Positions 12,101-23,342 of a DNA stretch of 64,000 bases are shown piece by piece. This stretch comes from Datisca glomerata. Taxonomy: Eukaryota > Streptophyta > Magnoliopsida > Cucurbitales > Datiscaceae. Where the stretch lies: assembly GCA_003255025.1 (NCBI GenBank), contig QANY01011973.1, positions 940,756-1,004,755 on the forward strand, given 5' to 3'. The position numbers were made by a program, and so were the translations under genes. The notes beneath the pieces were generated by a model, which had not been told where the DNA came from, ran no database searches, and saw only the letters and a list, made by a program, of their open reading frames with translations. Position 1 is the first letter of the stretch; every line of letters begins with the position of its first letter.

Positions 12101-12260
12101 TACATGTAAGCTATCTCCTTCAAACTATCTAATCCGTATGCCATATTCCCATGTCATCTTCAAGGCCTTGAATTTGAAGACCTCTACTCCTTTGCTTGAA
12201 TTTGGCATGTAAGAATGCAGTGTTCCGCTCCCCCAAATTGAGCCAATCAGCGTGGGCTTT
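9130..12260 (-). mobile_element. Non-LTR retrotransposon (plant LINE), decayed
   Basis: Minus-strand remnants follow LINE ORF2 order. Near 12,190-12,245 there is a WLNLGERNTAFLHAKF block typical of the linker before RT. At 11,406-11,600 an RT block reads LKLDMAKAYNRLEW. At about 11,230 the catalytic box is degraded and reads FSEDAVLFC where FADD is expected. At 10,413-10,646 comes MLWGWSLLLEGFMWKLGNGK. At 9,905-10,360 lies the zinc-binding RT-associated domain, with CHLCEQMEESSLHLFFRC. At 9,171-9,395 there is a possible RNase H-like tail (VVAKEIAARANRLS). Frames change repeatedly and no intact ORF remains. ORF1 and the endonuclease are absent, so the copy is 5' truncated, as is common for LINEs. 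Its limits are approximate. Confidence 0.85.
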
Positions 12261-12618
12261 ATGTACGTTTTTTCACATGAACTTTATGTATTATTTTCTA
12301 AACTACAAGAGTTATTTGTCGTGTCTCTGGTCTTATGATCTAATCGAGTGGTGGCGATTCAACCTAATAATGAAGTGCCAATCAAAACACCCGAGTTAAC
12401 GCAGTTACGCGAACCGCTACGGACATCGTCTCGTCACGCGCTATATCCTCAAAGTTCTTCCTTTGAAATTAAAATCGATCCCCAAAACATCAAGCAGCTG
12501 TCTCTAGCCCTAGCCTAACTATATTTTCCCAATTTGCTTCGATTGCACATCAAAATTCACTGCCCCCTTTCTTCAATTCTCGAGCTTGTTGATTGCATCA
12601 AACTGTATCCTTCTCATT
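12261..12618 (+). promoter_or_regulatory. Upstream region of the ESS2-like gene
   Basis: This gap separates the LINE remnant from the ESS2-like start codon and must hold the promoter and 5' UTR. I find no clear TATA box. The segment 12,390-12,450 is richer in CG dinucleotides than its surroundings, and 12,480-12,600 is pyrimidine-rich, as in many plant 5' leaders. The transcription start cannot be placed from sequence alone. Confidence 0.35.
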
Positions 12619-14142
12619 ATGCTTCTCTCGCCGGGCCACTCTCCCCGCAACATCTCCTCTCCTTCACATTCGGCAATTTCTGAAAGTTCAATCCATAATT
12701 CTGACAATTCTTCTTCCTCCATCACCCTGCGAAACCCTAGAAAGCAGCACACAGTTCTCGACGAGGACACCTATGTCGCTGCTATCGAGAAGATCATTGA
12801 GCGCGACTTCTTTCCCGACATCTCGAAGCTTCGAGATCGTCTTGACTGGCTGGAAGCAGTAAAGACCGGAGACCCAGTTCAGATTCGAGATGCCCAGTTG
12901 AAGATCATAGAGCGCCGCGGAAAAAAGGTGAATAGTTCGAACCCTGATGGTAAGACCCAAACACCTGGCTCGACTTTTGTTCGCACTTTTACTCCGTTGA
13001 ATGAATTCGATGGTAAAACCCCGAGAACCCCTGGATTTTCTGGTGGAGACACGGCTGGTGGTGCCGATGGTAGTAGTGATCTTGACGGTGCTGTTAGTGA
13101 GTCGTTGACGCTGGATGCGTTTTTCAGGCGGTATACCAGTGAGGACAATGATAGTTTTTCGAAAATTCTGGAGAAAGTCAATAGGAAGAGGAAGGAGAGG
13201 TATGAGTTCTTGACGGAGGGTGAAAAGGAGAGTGTCAAGTTGATTGAGGAAGCAAAGAGGGATCGTATTACGGATGGTTATGGAACATCCGATCAGCCAC
13301 CCAGCACTTTGGAAGGTTGGAACTATGTTGCCAAGAATTTGTTGATGTATCATCCTGCTGATCGGGGCGAGGCTCCATTGACAGAGGAGGAACGTGCGGT
13401 TAGGTTGAAGGGAATGACAAAAGAAATTAGTCGTGTAAATACTAGATTCCATGGTAAAATAATGGATTCTAGGCCAAAGGATGATGGTACTGTTGAGATA
13501 CTTTATACACCTGTAGCTGGAGCTACTCCACTTCCTGTGCAGGATAGAAATGGGGATAAGCTCAAGAAGTATGATTTGGAGGATTTAAGGAAAACACCAA
13601 ATCCATTTTACGTGGAGTCAAAGAAAGGTGAGAATGGTTATAGTTTTGTTAGGACACCATCACCTGCTCCTGGTGCTGATGAATCCCCATTTATAACTTG
13701 GGGTGAAATCGAAGGAACACCTCTGAGATTGGAGCCTGAGGAGACACCCATTGACATTGGCGGTAGTGGTGAGGGACCACATTATAGAATTCCATTTCCC
13801 CCTGCAAGAGATTCTAAGGCTCACTCTCTATCAAGGGATGCGGCACGAAAAATTAGGGCGAGATCAAAGATGTATCAGAAGCCACCATTGCCATCACCTG
13901 TTAGAGGGGGAAGTGCGAGTCCAAGTGTGAGGACTCTATCACCTGCGGCTCAGAAGTTCATGAGGAATGCGATAGCCAGGTCGTCATCTACTGTGGACGA
14001 AACACTCCGTGCTAGTTATCGAGGTGCAAGCCCTAGCATGACTACACCTAAAAGTGGGAGAAGCCTTTCCAGGTTTGGAAGAGATGGGAGTGTAGATTCC
14101 AGGTCACCTTCTGTTAAGGAGGGGTCTAATCCTCCTTGGTGA
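12619..14142 (+). CDS. ESS2: ESS2/DGCR14-like spliceosome-associated nuclear protein
   Basis: An intronless gene for a protein of about 507 residues. I place the start at 12,619 because MLLSPGHSPR is the expected family N-terminus; an in-frame ATG 33 bases upstream (12,586) would add an atypical hydrophobic stretch. The Es2 domain spans most of the protein. Recognisable blocks are LDEDTYVAAIEKIIERDFFP, then LRDRLDWLEA and QLKIIERRGKK near the N-terminus, FFRRYTSEDNDSFSKIL in the middle, the conserved TPNPFYV, and TWGEIEGTPLRLE towards the C-terminus. A basic Ser/Pro-rich tail has repeated SPS and RTLSP motifs. Animal and yeast relatives (DGCR14, Bis1) associate with late spliceosomes, so a nuclear role in pre-mRNA splicing is inferred. 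The frame is intact and looks functional. Confidence 0.93.
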   Translation: MLLSPGHSPRNISSPSHSAISESSIHNSDNSSSSITLRNPRKQHTVLDEDTYVAAIEKIIERDFFPDISKLRDRLDWLEAVKTGDPVQIRDAQLKIIERRGKKVNSSNPDGKTQTPGSTFVRTFTPLNEFDGKTPRTPGFSGGDTAGGADGSSDLDGAVSESLTLDAFFRRYTSEDNDSFSKILEKVNRKRKERYEFLTEGEKESVKLIEEAKRDRITDGYGTSDQPPSTLEGWNYVAKNLLMYHPADRGEAPLTEEERAVRLKGMTKEISRVNTRFHGKIMDSRPKDDGTVEILYTPVAGATPLPVQDRNGDKLKKYDLEDLRKTPNPFYVESKKGENGYSFVRTPSPAPGADESPFITWGEIEGTPLRLEPEETPIDIGGSGEGPHYRIPFPPARDSKAHSLSRDAARKIRARSKMYQKPPLPSPVRGGSASPSVRTLSPAAQKFMRNAIARSSSTVDETLRASYRGASPSMTTPKSGRSLSRFGRDGSVDSRSPSVKEGSNPPW

Positions 14143-15189
14143 TTTGTTGTAGCCTCCTCGTGATGTATAGTACCTCTGAACATGCTAGCTTCTCTTCTGT
14201 TTTGCTTTTGCTATATTATAATGTTTGCACAATTGTGTTTTATATAACTCATGCTCACGAGATTTTTTATCTTAAGGTTAGATCAATCACAATGGATAAT
14301 TCTGATCTAATCACGTCTGGTGGAACCAGACTCTATGATAATGGTACATGGAACTGACTCAGTGATGTTGGTGCGGCTAATATTTGTGCTTGTGTTGATG
14401 AAAGATGGCATAACTTATATCGGTTTCATAGAAAATTGTGGAAAATTCAGCTGTTAATTTATATTTCATGCATAGGATTAGCATCTTGAATTTTAATTGA
14501 TACCATTATCATATCTATATCTGAACTGAGAATGTCGAAGAAAAAACGAGTGGTTTGAATGAGCCTGCCATGTCTTGAACCTGGGATTTCGGGGATGGTC
14601 ACTATGTCTAGAAGTCTCTAGCATTGGGTTCTTAGTCTAGCCTGGTCGAATTCTTCACGCCTTATGTTTAGTCACTGAATTTTAGTATGGTATTTTACTT
14701 TTCAAAAAGAAGCAAATTTAGTGAACAGTAGATCGTTTTCTGTGTGTGTTCAACTGTTCATCTTGTTAGCTCAAAGTGGTTGAGAGTATCAAAGTTATAA
14801 ATTTTGAGTACTGAAATGGATAAATGCTTCTCTACTCCAATGGGAAGATTGATAGATGTCATCCAGCCATTGTTATTGCCGTTATTCAAGTTCTGAGAGA
14901 TCTTCATGCTGCATAATTCTTTTGATTGCTCTTGCTCAAGGACTATTTGAGACCTCTGTCACTGAATTGTTTAGCTGCAATATCATTGGTCTGATTGCAA
15001 CACATTTCTTAATGAAATATAGCTATGAACAAGATAAACTTCATCTAAGCAAAGTACCTCGTACTCATCTTCCGTTTCTCAAATTATTGAATTTTAGGAG
15101 AATTCTATGTTACTGTTAATACCACACTGAATTGAGCGGGAGAGTATGCGAAGACGACAGATAAAGTCTTCTCATTTCTCTATCTCCTC

Positions 15190-15193
<4 letters not shown>

Positions 15194-15249
<56 letters not shown>
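15194..15249. repeat. (CT)n microsatellite
   Basis: An almost perfect CT dinucleotide run of about 56 bases lies between the ESS2-like and BTB/NPH3 genes. It is likely length-variable between individuals. Confidence 0.97.
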
Positions 15250-15254
<5 letters not shown>

Positions 15255-15798
15255 TAGTATGTTTTTGTAACTTATGATTATTGTGCATTTAGTAAGTTTG
15301 ATTCTCAGACAGATGACATTCGCTATGAATTTTTAATATTCTCTAATGCATTTAACAAATCTGGTTCAATCTTTTCATATAACAATAGAATTTGACATAT
15401 CTAAGAACGCCATATCCAAGGGTCTAAGCTGTATTTCTTTTAATAAAGAAGATTTTGCTTCCCACACAGATTTTATCTGCAATCAATCATCCGAGAAAAT
15501 CACGTAGAAACTGACCGAAATTATTTACATATCCGTACTTGTACGTATTTTGAAGAGGCAACGCGGTAATATTTTCAGTAACTAAGTGTATAGTGCATTG
15601 GTAGAGTGCTTGTGTTGAATTGAATTCATAGTTTAATCAAAGGGAGATTTTGAGATTGGGAATTGATGGAAATGAAGCAAAGCGATAAGTCCTTGAATCA
15701 AAGCAACGGCAACCACCCTGATTTTCTGAAGCCGTGCCGTCTTGGATGTTACCATTTTCAACAAACTACACTAAACTAGTAAACTTCATCCGCAATTC

Positions 15799-15799
15799 A

Positions 15800-15860
<61 letters not shown>
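15799..15860. repeat. (CT)n microsatellite, interrupted once
   Basis: A second CT run of about 60 bases, with a single TTT interruption, sits about 600 bases downstream of the first. Reading through it on the minus strand gives an Arg-Glu repeat, which is an artefact of the repeat and not a gene. Confidence 0.97.
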
Positions 15861-15863
<3 letters not shown>

Positions 15864-16802
15864 CAATACACTGAGATCTGATCCAACCCTTCTCAGCGTA
15901 AAATATACTAATAAAGGTGAAAAACTTTGCAACAAAATTCATTACTCTATTTCCCAAGCTACCAAAACCACACTTTGACTCACATTGATCAACGGCTGCG
16001 GGGACACTAGAATATATGCGCTAGCCATCTGATTAGCATACTCAAGATACCAAAATTTTCGGTAACACTATTAATTCAGTCACGTGTATAAGAATTAATA
16101 TTTTGATGTAGAGAATGAAAACGATTAGGATTTGAAAGATATGCACAAGTATCGAGAAATGATTTAGAATAATCAGTGCGACAAGGGTATCGGAAAGTTT
16201 ATCAATTTTACAAATTTGATTAGTCTACAAGATCTAATTATCCAATATAAAGAGGATTAAATGGGTGCTCAGGATTAGATAGGATCTCTAGAATGAATCA
16301 TGTAGTTGTTTTTTTGCTTAAATATAGGAATTCAGTAACTTGTTCTGGAAGGAAAAGAGTGGGGAAAGTTGACCTTATTCTACTGGCCGAGGCATAGTAA
16401 GAAGCACAAGAAATCAACTTTGCAGCACTCGAGAACGTTTTTGAAGCCTTAAAATTTGGACATTTTCATTGAGTTGCACTCGTGTGCATTTTGACTTCTT
16501 TGAGTTGAAAGAATAAAAATCTGCACGGATGTACGTAGACAAACTGATCAAAGACGCCTCCTTTTATATTCCCCAAATCACTTCACTGGTTTTCTGGATT
16601 CTAGAAGCTCTGAAAGTTTTCTGTTTTTCGATTCCTGAGTCGGGTTTCGAGGATTTATGGCTGTGGAACCACGAGGATTATCGTATTCTCAAACATTTGT
16701 TTGTGCTTAAAGCATACCCAACTGTCATTGCTTTCTAAAGCTTCTTCACCTTTCAGCATCATTCAGTTTGAAAATCTCCTCCTGTTACTTTTAGCTATAG
16801 GG

Positions 16803-18999
16803 ATGGCAGCTGTTAGCCCAAAAGACAGTTCGGTTGCCTCGAGTCCTTTCTCTTCGCCAAACGTTGGGGTTTTACTCAAGATCAAGATCATTTCATGGTA
16901 AGGCTGCAGAAGTACATCAAGATTTCTGCTTTCTCATTCTTTTCTGTCTCTGATAACGTGGACATTTTTACCTCAGGAGCCAAGACACTGGTCTGCCTGT
17001 CTCGGTTTGTGTTCGAGTTGGCAGCAGAACTTTCAACCTGCACAAGGTAAGATGAAATTTGAAGATATCTCTGCCTACAGATTTACCATATGATTTCTCT
17101 AATCTCTTTGTTATGTAATGTAGCATCCACTTCTGTCAAAGAGTGGATATTTCAAGAACAGATTGGATCAGTCAAGTGAGGTTGAGCTACCACCAGACTT
17201 TCCCGGAGGACCCGAGACATTCGAAATGATAGCATTATTCATCTATGGCTCCTCCACATTGGTTGACCCATTTAATGTAGCAGCACTAAGATGTGCAGCT
17301 GAATTTCTCGAGATGACAGAAGATTACTCCGGCAACCTCTGTGAACGATTTGATCTCTATTTGAATCAAGTTGTGTTGCAAAGTTGGGATGATACACTAA
17401 TTGTACTCCAAAAATGCCAAGCTTTACTTCCTTGGTCAGAGGAACTACTCATAGTTAGCCGATGTGTAGAGTCACTTGCCTTCATGGCTTGTATGGAGAT
17501 TCTTGACCCGGAAAGGAGGAGAGAACAACCGGTCGTCACGGTTGATTCATTGGCTAACCGGGGTTGGAGCTGTGAAATAGCAAAGGAAATAGTGAGCAAG
17601 GATTTGTGGATCAAAGATCTGATTGCTTTACCTTTTTCATTCTTCAAAAGGATAGTAGGGTCCTTGAGAAGACAAGGCATGAAGGAGAAATATGTGAGTC
17701 CAATGATAGTTTTCTATGCAAATAAATGGGTACTTTCCAAAAAGACCCTTCAATTCTGGGAGGCTTCCTGTGAGAAAATTGTGGACGATGAGGCGATTAA
17801 AAGAGTTTCAATAACCCTACAAGGCGTTCTTGATCTACTTCCGATGGGACAGAGAACAAGTAGAGGAATCCCAGTTGGGTTTTACTTTGCTTTGCTTTAT
17901 AAATCACTGGAAATCGGTTTGAACCCGGAGACCGAAAGCTTGTCGAAGTTACAAGACCAAATCGCGTCAATGTTACATTTTTCCCAGATCGAAGATTTTC
18001 TCCTTCCAAAAACTGGATCAAACTCGGTTTCTTGCACTAAAGAGTTTGCTACAATGGAGAAGATTATAACTATTTATGTTTCATCTAACATGAAGACAAA
18101 CTATGTTCCTACAGAAAGCAACTCAGTTGTTGCAGAATTGTGGGATGAATATCTAATCTATATAGCTCCTGATCCACTATTAGGACCTGAAAGATTCATG
18201 GAGCTTATCGAGAAAGTGCCGGTTTCACATCGAGAGCATCACGATCAACTCTATAGAGCAATAAACGTGTTTCTACTGGTAAGCATGCCTCTTATATAGA
18301 TAGAATCATTAATTCCTAGCTAAACATCTTTAAATGGTTATTCTAATTTTGCAGGCACATTCGAATCTATCACAAGAAGAAAAGGGTGCAGTCTGCAAGT
18401 ACCTAAACTGCCAAAAGCTGTCACTAGAGGCATGCATTGAGGCGGTTCAAAATGAACTGATGCCGCTTAGACTGATTGTGCAGGCACTCTTTGTGCAGCA
18501 GTTGAACACACAACAAGCCTTCAAAGAGTGCTCAGACTCGTTCCGATTTACGAATTGTGCAGAGTTTTCGGGAAGCCTTTCGAGCTCAAGGTGCTTAAAC
18601 TCCAAAAGCCAGATTCTAGGAGAGAGTCCATACACAGAAGGGGCAGTCCAAAAGCTCTTGCTATCTAAAGACATCGAATTGCAAGAAGGACATGAGTTCT
18701 CGAGAAAAGAATACAAATCAACGAGTTTTAGAATTCAGAATCTGGAGCAAGAGCTTATTACATTGAAGACGAACCTTGAGGGCCAAAACAAAATGAAGAA
18801 AACAGAACCTCCAGTATCAACGAAACCAAATGGATTGCAATATAGATCGTTTAGCAAGAAAAGGAACCCACTTGGTCAGGTGACTGGTTGCATTGGTTCT
18901 GTTAACTTTGCTTCACAAAGAAAGCAGGCCAGTCGGCTGCTTAGGCTCTTTCGCCGAATAGCCTTATTTGGAAGTAGAAATCCTAAGAGAAAAATGTAA
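16803..18999 (+). CDS. BTB/POZ and NPH3 domain protein (At5g48130-like)
   Basis: Four exons joined by GT-AG introns: 16,803-16,897, 16,977-17,046, 17,124-18,278 and 18,355-18,999, giving 654 residues. The short first exons encode the start of the BTB domain (VGVLLKIKIISW, then LPVSVCVRVGSRTFNLHKHP). The BTB region continues through PPDFPGGPETFEMIALFIYG. The plant-specific NPH3 domain follows, with QSWDDTLIVLQKCQALLPWS and GMKEKYVSPMIVFYANKW, and its end crosses the last intron (VPVSHREHHDQLYRAINVFL). The C-terminus has a possible coiled coil (LEQELITLKTNLEG) and a basic tail. Members of the family serve as CUL3 ubiquitin-ligase adaptors or phototropin partners at the plasma membrane; that role is inferred here. 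The frame is intact, and all junctions keep phase. Confidence 0.93.
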
Positions 19000-20170
19000 G
19001 ATTTGAATAATTACTGCTGAAAACTGCTATTGTAAGGAAGAAGAAATCCAAAAAAAAGAGGTTTATCCCTAAACTTTTGTGCATCAATCAGCTTGTAAAT
19101 GCATACATCTATTTCAACATGTTTGTGCTAAGCAGTTCTGTAAATTACATTGCTCTAAGAAATAATCTGAGTTCATTTTCATGCTCTCTGGCCACAAATA
19201 ACTTGGAAAAGTTCATTGAACGCTTACCTTACCAAAACACATACCCTCTGTAAATAAATGTATGCATAAATTAGAGAAATACAGACATATAAACGAAAAT
19301 GTGTATACATAAGCAAGACTCTAATTCAATCTCATCTTTTATGACGACCCACAAGCAAAATTGGGAAACCCATTCCAAAAATCAAGTTTTTAAGTCATTT
19401 CTGTAAAGGGTTTTTCACTTCCTTAGTCATGGTTAGCCTTTTATTTTGTGCCATTGTAAGCGCCAGAATCCCACTATGAGACCTGTGAGATAGTAAGATC
19501 TCATTCATTTTAAATATAAATAAATATGGAAGTTGAGTGTGAATGAAGAATAAATTGACATTTGATTTGATATTGTGTAGGAATGATATAAAAATGAAAT
19601 AATGGAGAAAAAATTGATGGATGGTGAGTCATGAGTATGGTTCAACCAAAATTAGGAAAACATGTATTTTAGCCATTAAGGTTTTTAGGGATCCAGTTTC
19701 AAAATGGAGCAATTGTGCAAAGACTGAAAAAGAAAAGTGAAAGAGGAAACATTCTTCAAGAAAAGTTTCTATAATTGTAAATTGAAAAACCTAAAATCCG
19801 CAAATGGAAGTGGTAGGGATTACCGACCCACAATCACAAGTAGACCTAATCGGCTTCGCCAATGTATCCAAAAGCTTATTTTAGTTGGGGCATAAGAATA
19901 TCCATGGCCCATGTTTTCCCACCATTAAATAGCTCTACCTCTGTAACCAAGCCAAGTCAACAAATTTAAAGGATCAAAACCATCCATCACACCCTGATCC
20001 AACCAAAGAAATCATGGAATGGGGCACCCGCAAAAGGTTAGAAGTATCAACGGCTATTACTCATCTATCACCTATGGGTTTGTCGGGATCATTAACGTGG
20101 GCTCAAATTCATGGTATCCATGCAGACACACCATAATGTGGAGTACATACAGATGTTTTTCCCCAGTAAG
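19000..20170. other. Intergenic region between BTB/NPH3 and hnRNP-like genes
   Basis: This contains the 3' UTR of the BTB/NPH3 gene and the upstream region of the RRM gene. Several AATAAA-like strings lie around 19,150-19,260, but the polyadenylation site cannot be fixed. No coding sequence or transposon is recognised. Short open frames at 20,019-20,383 fall in the promoter and 5' leader of the next gene and match no family. Confidence 0.5.
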
Positions 20171-20178
20171 TATAAAAG
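20171..20178 (+). promoter_or_regulatory. Candidate TATA box of the hnRNP-like gene
   Basis: TATAAAAG lies about 1.0 kb upstream of the RRM protein start codon and is followed after about 30 bases by a pyrimidine-rich stretch (aatctctctcattt), as expected at a plant transcription start. The distance to the ATG is then explained by a 5' UTR with at least one intron. Confidence 0.45.
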
Positions 20179-20921
20179 GAATGAAATGGGAGGACAAGCA
20201 ATCTCTCTCATTTATCAGATCAAAAACAAAACCAGAAAAGCTTTTCGGTCTTCCATTTCCATATCTTTAATTGTTTGGATTTTCATTGCAATTTCTGGTT
20301 CCAATTTGCTTTTTCCCTGCAGAAACACTTCCATAGATTCAACAACGGTTTTCACGAAACATAGACCAAGAAAACCAATTTAACAAAATAAAAAAACAGA
20401 AGAAGAAATCGTCGCCTTGATTTTTCTGGGTGCCTAGATATTTGCTTACACCTAGACATTTCCATTCTTTTGTTCTATTTTCGATCTTATCTATAGCATC
20501 AGTTCTTCTCATTCTGGATTCTCCCCCGGCTTGCTGGTAACTGAATTTGAATTTCTTAAATCGCCTTTTACGCATTTCAAAGCATAGCAGATTGAAGGTG
20601 GGGGGATATACTACAGAGGAGGACGAACAGGCCTCCCGTTCTTGTTCTTGTTGTGCCTCCTCTCAGATCTTAGTGCCTTTCACGATTTGGCATCTGGGTT
20701 TCTGTCAATCGGTGGGTTTTGCTGAATATGTGAGATTGTAATTATTTGGGGAATAAAGTGAACTGCGGATCTCACTGAATTTATTATCGAAACGATCTAT
20801 TGGTTCTGTTTCAGGTTTCTGAATTCTGGGTCGACTGTTGGATCGGTAAAGGATCCGTCGTTCTTAAATTTAATCCAAGCATATCTGTTTTTGGTCCGGT
20901 GGGTTCGCGATTATTGGCTGG

Positions 20922-21175
20922 GTAAGTTGATTTTTGCTTTTGAACATCCATCCGCATTGAATTCCGTTCCATTTTTCATTTCTCACGATGCTTGAAGTTA
21001 TGGATATCACTCTGAGCTCAGAGGGTTTTTATTGGTTTCTGTCCTGCTAGAATGAATCGCTCTACTTGTTTTCTCCTGGAATTGGCTTTGTTATAGTTCG
21101 TAATGATGTTTGTTAATATGCATTTGTGAAAATTATGAACTTGGAATAGTGAAGTATTTTTACTCTGGCATGTAG
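20922..21175 (+). other. Probable 5' UTR intron of the hnRNP-like gene
   Basis: A strong donor, ctgg|GTAAGT, at 20,922 and an acceptor ending TGTAG at 21,175 bracket 254 bases just before the start codon; the next exon would begin aaaaATG at 21,176. A further leader intron (about 20,536-20,815) is possible but weaker. This is inferred from splice consensus only. Confidence 0.5.
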
Positions 21176-21179
21176 AAAA

Positions 21180-23342
21180 ATGCAATCTGATAGTGGTAAG
21201 CTATTTGTTGGTGGGATATCATGGGACACAAACGAAGAGCGTCTTAAGGAGTATTTCAGTTCGTTCGGAGATGTGGTAGAAGCAGTCATTATGAAGGATC
21301 GGACCACAGGACGTGCCCGCGGTTTTGGTTTTGTTGTTTTCGTTGATCCAGCTGTTGCAGAGAGAGTCATACAAGAGAAACACAATATTGATGGAAGAAT
21401 GGTAAATTTGTTGCTTACTCAAATTTATCCTTAGATACACAAAAATCGAACCAAGAGTGAGCTATGTATTTTATACTAGAGTTTTTATTGTTCATTGATA
21501 CACAAAAATTGACCATAGAGTTTTGTCCTCTCCAGGTTGAGGCTAAAAAGGCAGTTCCTAGGGATGACCAGAATATTATTGGTAGAAACAGCAGTAGCAA
21601 CCATGGCTCTCCTGGTCCAGGCCGCACGAGAAAGATATTCGTAGGGGGTTTAGCATCCACAGTAACAGAAGGTGACTTTAAGAAGTATTTTGAACAGTTT
21701 GGAACAGTAACAGATGTTGTGGTTATGTATGACCACAATACCCAGAGGCCTAGAGGCTTTGGATTCATAACTTATAACTCCGAAGAGGCAGTCGACAAGG
21801 TGCTGTTTAGAACCTTCCATGAACTAAATGGTAAGTTGGTTGAGGTGAAACGTGCCATTCCCAAAGAGTTGTCACTCGGTCCTAGCCGTAGTCCAGTAGC
21901 TGGCTACAATTACATCACAAGTCGGGCGAGTAGTGTCCTTAATGGTTATATTCAGGGATACAGTCCAAATACCATTGGAGACTATGGGCTTGGAATGGAT
22001 GTTAGATTTAGTCAACTTTCTGGTGGCCGGAGTGGTTTTTCTTCAGTTGGTTCTGGTTATGAAACGGGCGTGAACTTTGAGCCAGGTTTGAGGCCAGGGA
22101 TTGGTGGAAATGCAAGTTTCAATAGTAATCTAAGCTATGGAAGGGGTTTGAGTCCTTATTATACAGGTAATCTAATTCCAAACAGGTTTAGTAATCCTAC
22201 AGGTTATGATAATGGCAGTGGAGGAGGCACATCTTTATTGGGCTCCACCATTCGGAATTCATGGGGGAATGGGGGGCTTAATTACGGTATAAACTCCAGT
22301 TCTAATGCATATTTGGGAGTGGGAAACACATTTGGTGATTCAGGAGTTAATTGGGTTTCTTCGGCTATTTCAGCTCAAGATGGAGGAATTGGTGTCTCTA
22401 AAAGTATGAATCTTGGTCATGGAGGTGGTGTTAGTGGTAGTTATGGTCCGGGAACTGTAGGTTATGGAAGAAATGGACGTACAAATGCACCATCATCATC
22501 ATCTGTGTATGAGTCTTCAAATGGTGGTGTTGATGGGTCATCTGATGGCTTTTACAGTGGTGGGTCAGTTTATGGCGACCTCACTTGGCAGTCTTCCAAT
22601 TCCGAAAGAGACGGATCTGCCCCATTTGGTTATGGGATTGGCAATGCTGAAAGTTCTCCTGGTTATGTTGGTGGTTTTGGTATTAATAAGAGGCATCCTA
22701 AAGAGGTTAGTGCTACTCACTCCTTTATTTCACAATTCATGTTTATAATTATTGTCAACTTGGGCTATCAAGCCATATGTATCTTCACAAGCATATCTAG
22801 TTGTCCAGGAGCAAGCTTAGCTCGGTTTGATCAATTCTTAGCCCTGCAACTAAAACTTTGGCTAAAATGTCAGGCTTAAGTATGATGATTGCTAATCACC
22901 TGTTCATATATATACTTTCTTAGATTGACAAATACGAAATTATTAAGCTTTTGTTCTTGATGCTTTAGGCTTCTTGTTTGTTCTTCCTACAGAATATCAT
23001 ATCTATGTTAGAATTCATCATTATATCAAATTTGGGTGAATTGGAATTCTCTGAAAACGGTATCATCCATTAAGTCATAGTTAGGTGAATATTTGGGGGG
23101 ATGGAGTTAAGAGGTTTTCCTGTCATTGTATTTGTTCGTAAACATATACGAATAAACGGTATCATAGAAATAGTTTTGGATTTTCTCTCTCTCACCCACC
23201 CTCGAAGAACAAATGTTTTTTGAATTAGAAATGAAGATGAAACTATGTTTCCTTCCCGGTTCGATCCTGTTCACCAACTTCTGTTTCTTACTTGCTTCAG
23301 GAGCTGCTGCCTAGGATGATGGGTTTTGATATTACAACATAG
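21180..23342 (+). CDS. Two-RRM glycine-rich RNA-binding protein (plant hnRNP A/B-like)
   Basis: Three coding exons, 21,180-21,401, 21,536-22,705 and 23,301-23,342, give 477 residues; all introns are GT-AG and in phase. RRM1 (residues about 7-80) shows RNP2 LFVGGI and RNP1 RGFGFVVF. RRM2 (residues about 107-180) shows RNP2 IFVGGL and RNP1 RGFGFITY. The remaining C-terminal part, more than half the protein, is rich in Gly, Ser, Asn and Tyr, typical of a low-complexity domain in plant RNP1/DAZAP1-like proteins. Proteins of this architecture bind RNA in the nucleus and act in splicing, transport or stability; the exact targets cannot be read from sequence. The short last exon (ELLPRMMGFDITT and stop) is my prediction. 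If it is not used, translation would read into the intron at 22,706 and end at 22,879. Confidence 0.9.

Larger units (their letters stand above)
14143..16802. other. Intergenic region with two (CT)n microsatellites
   Basis: This stretch lies between the ESS2-like gene and the BTB/NPH3 gene. Apart from two long CT repeats annotated separately I see no gene or transposon. The last few hundred bases before 16,803 must include the promoter and 5' UTR of the BTB/NPH3 gene. An open frame at 16,529-16,738 (+) has no recognisable family. Confidence 0.5.

Noticed and set aside
12688..13452. 254-codon minus-strand frame
   Set aside because: It lies antisense to the ESS2-like gene, whose sense frame carries the conserved domain; this one matches no family.
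15766..15957. 63-codon minus-strand frame with an Arg-Glu repeat
   Set aside because: It is the translation of a CT microsatellite; no flanking coding features.
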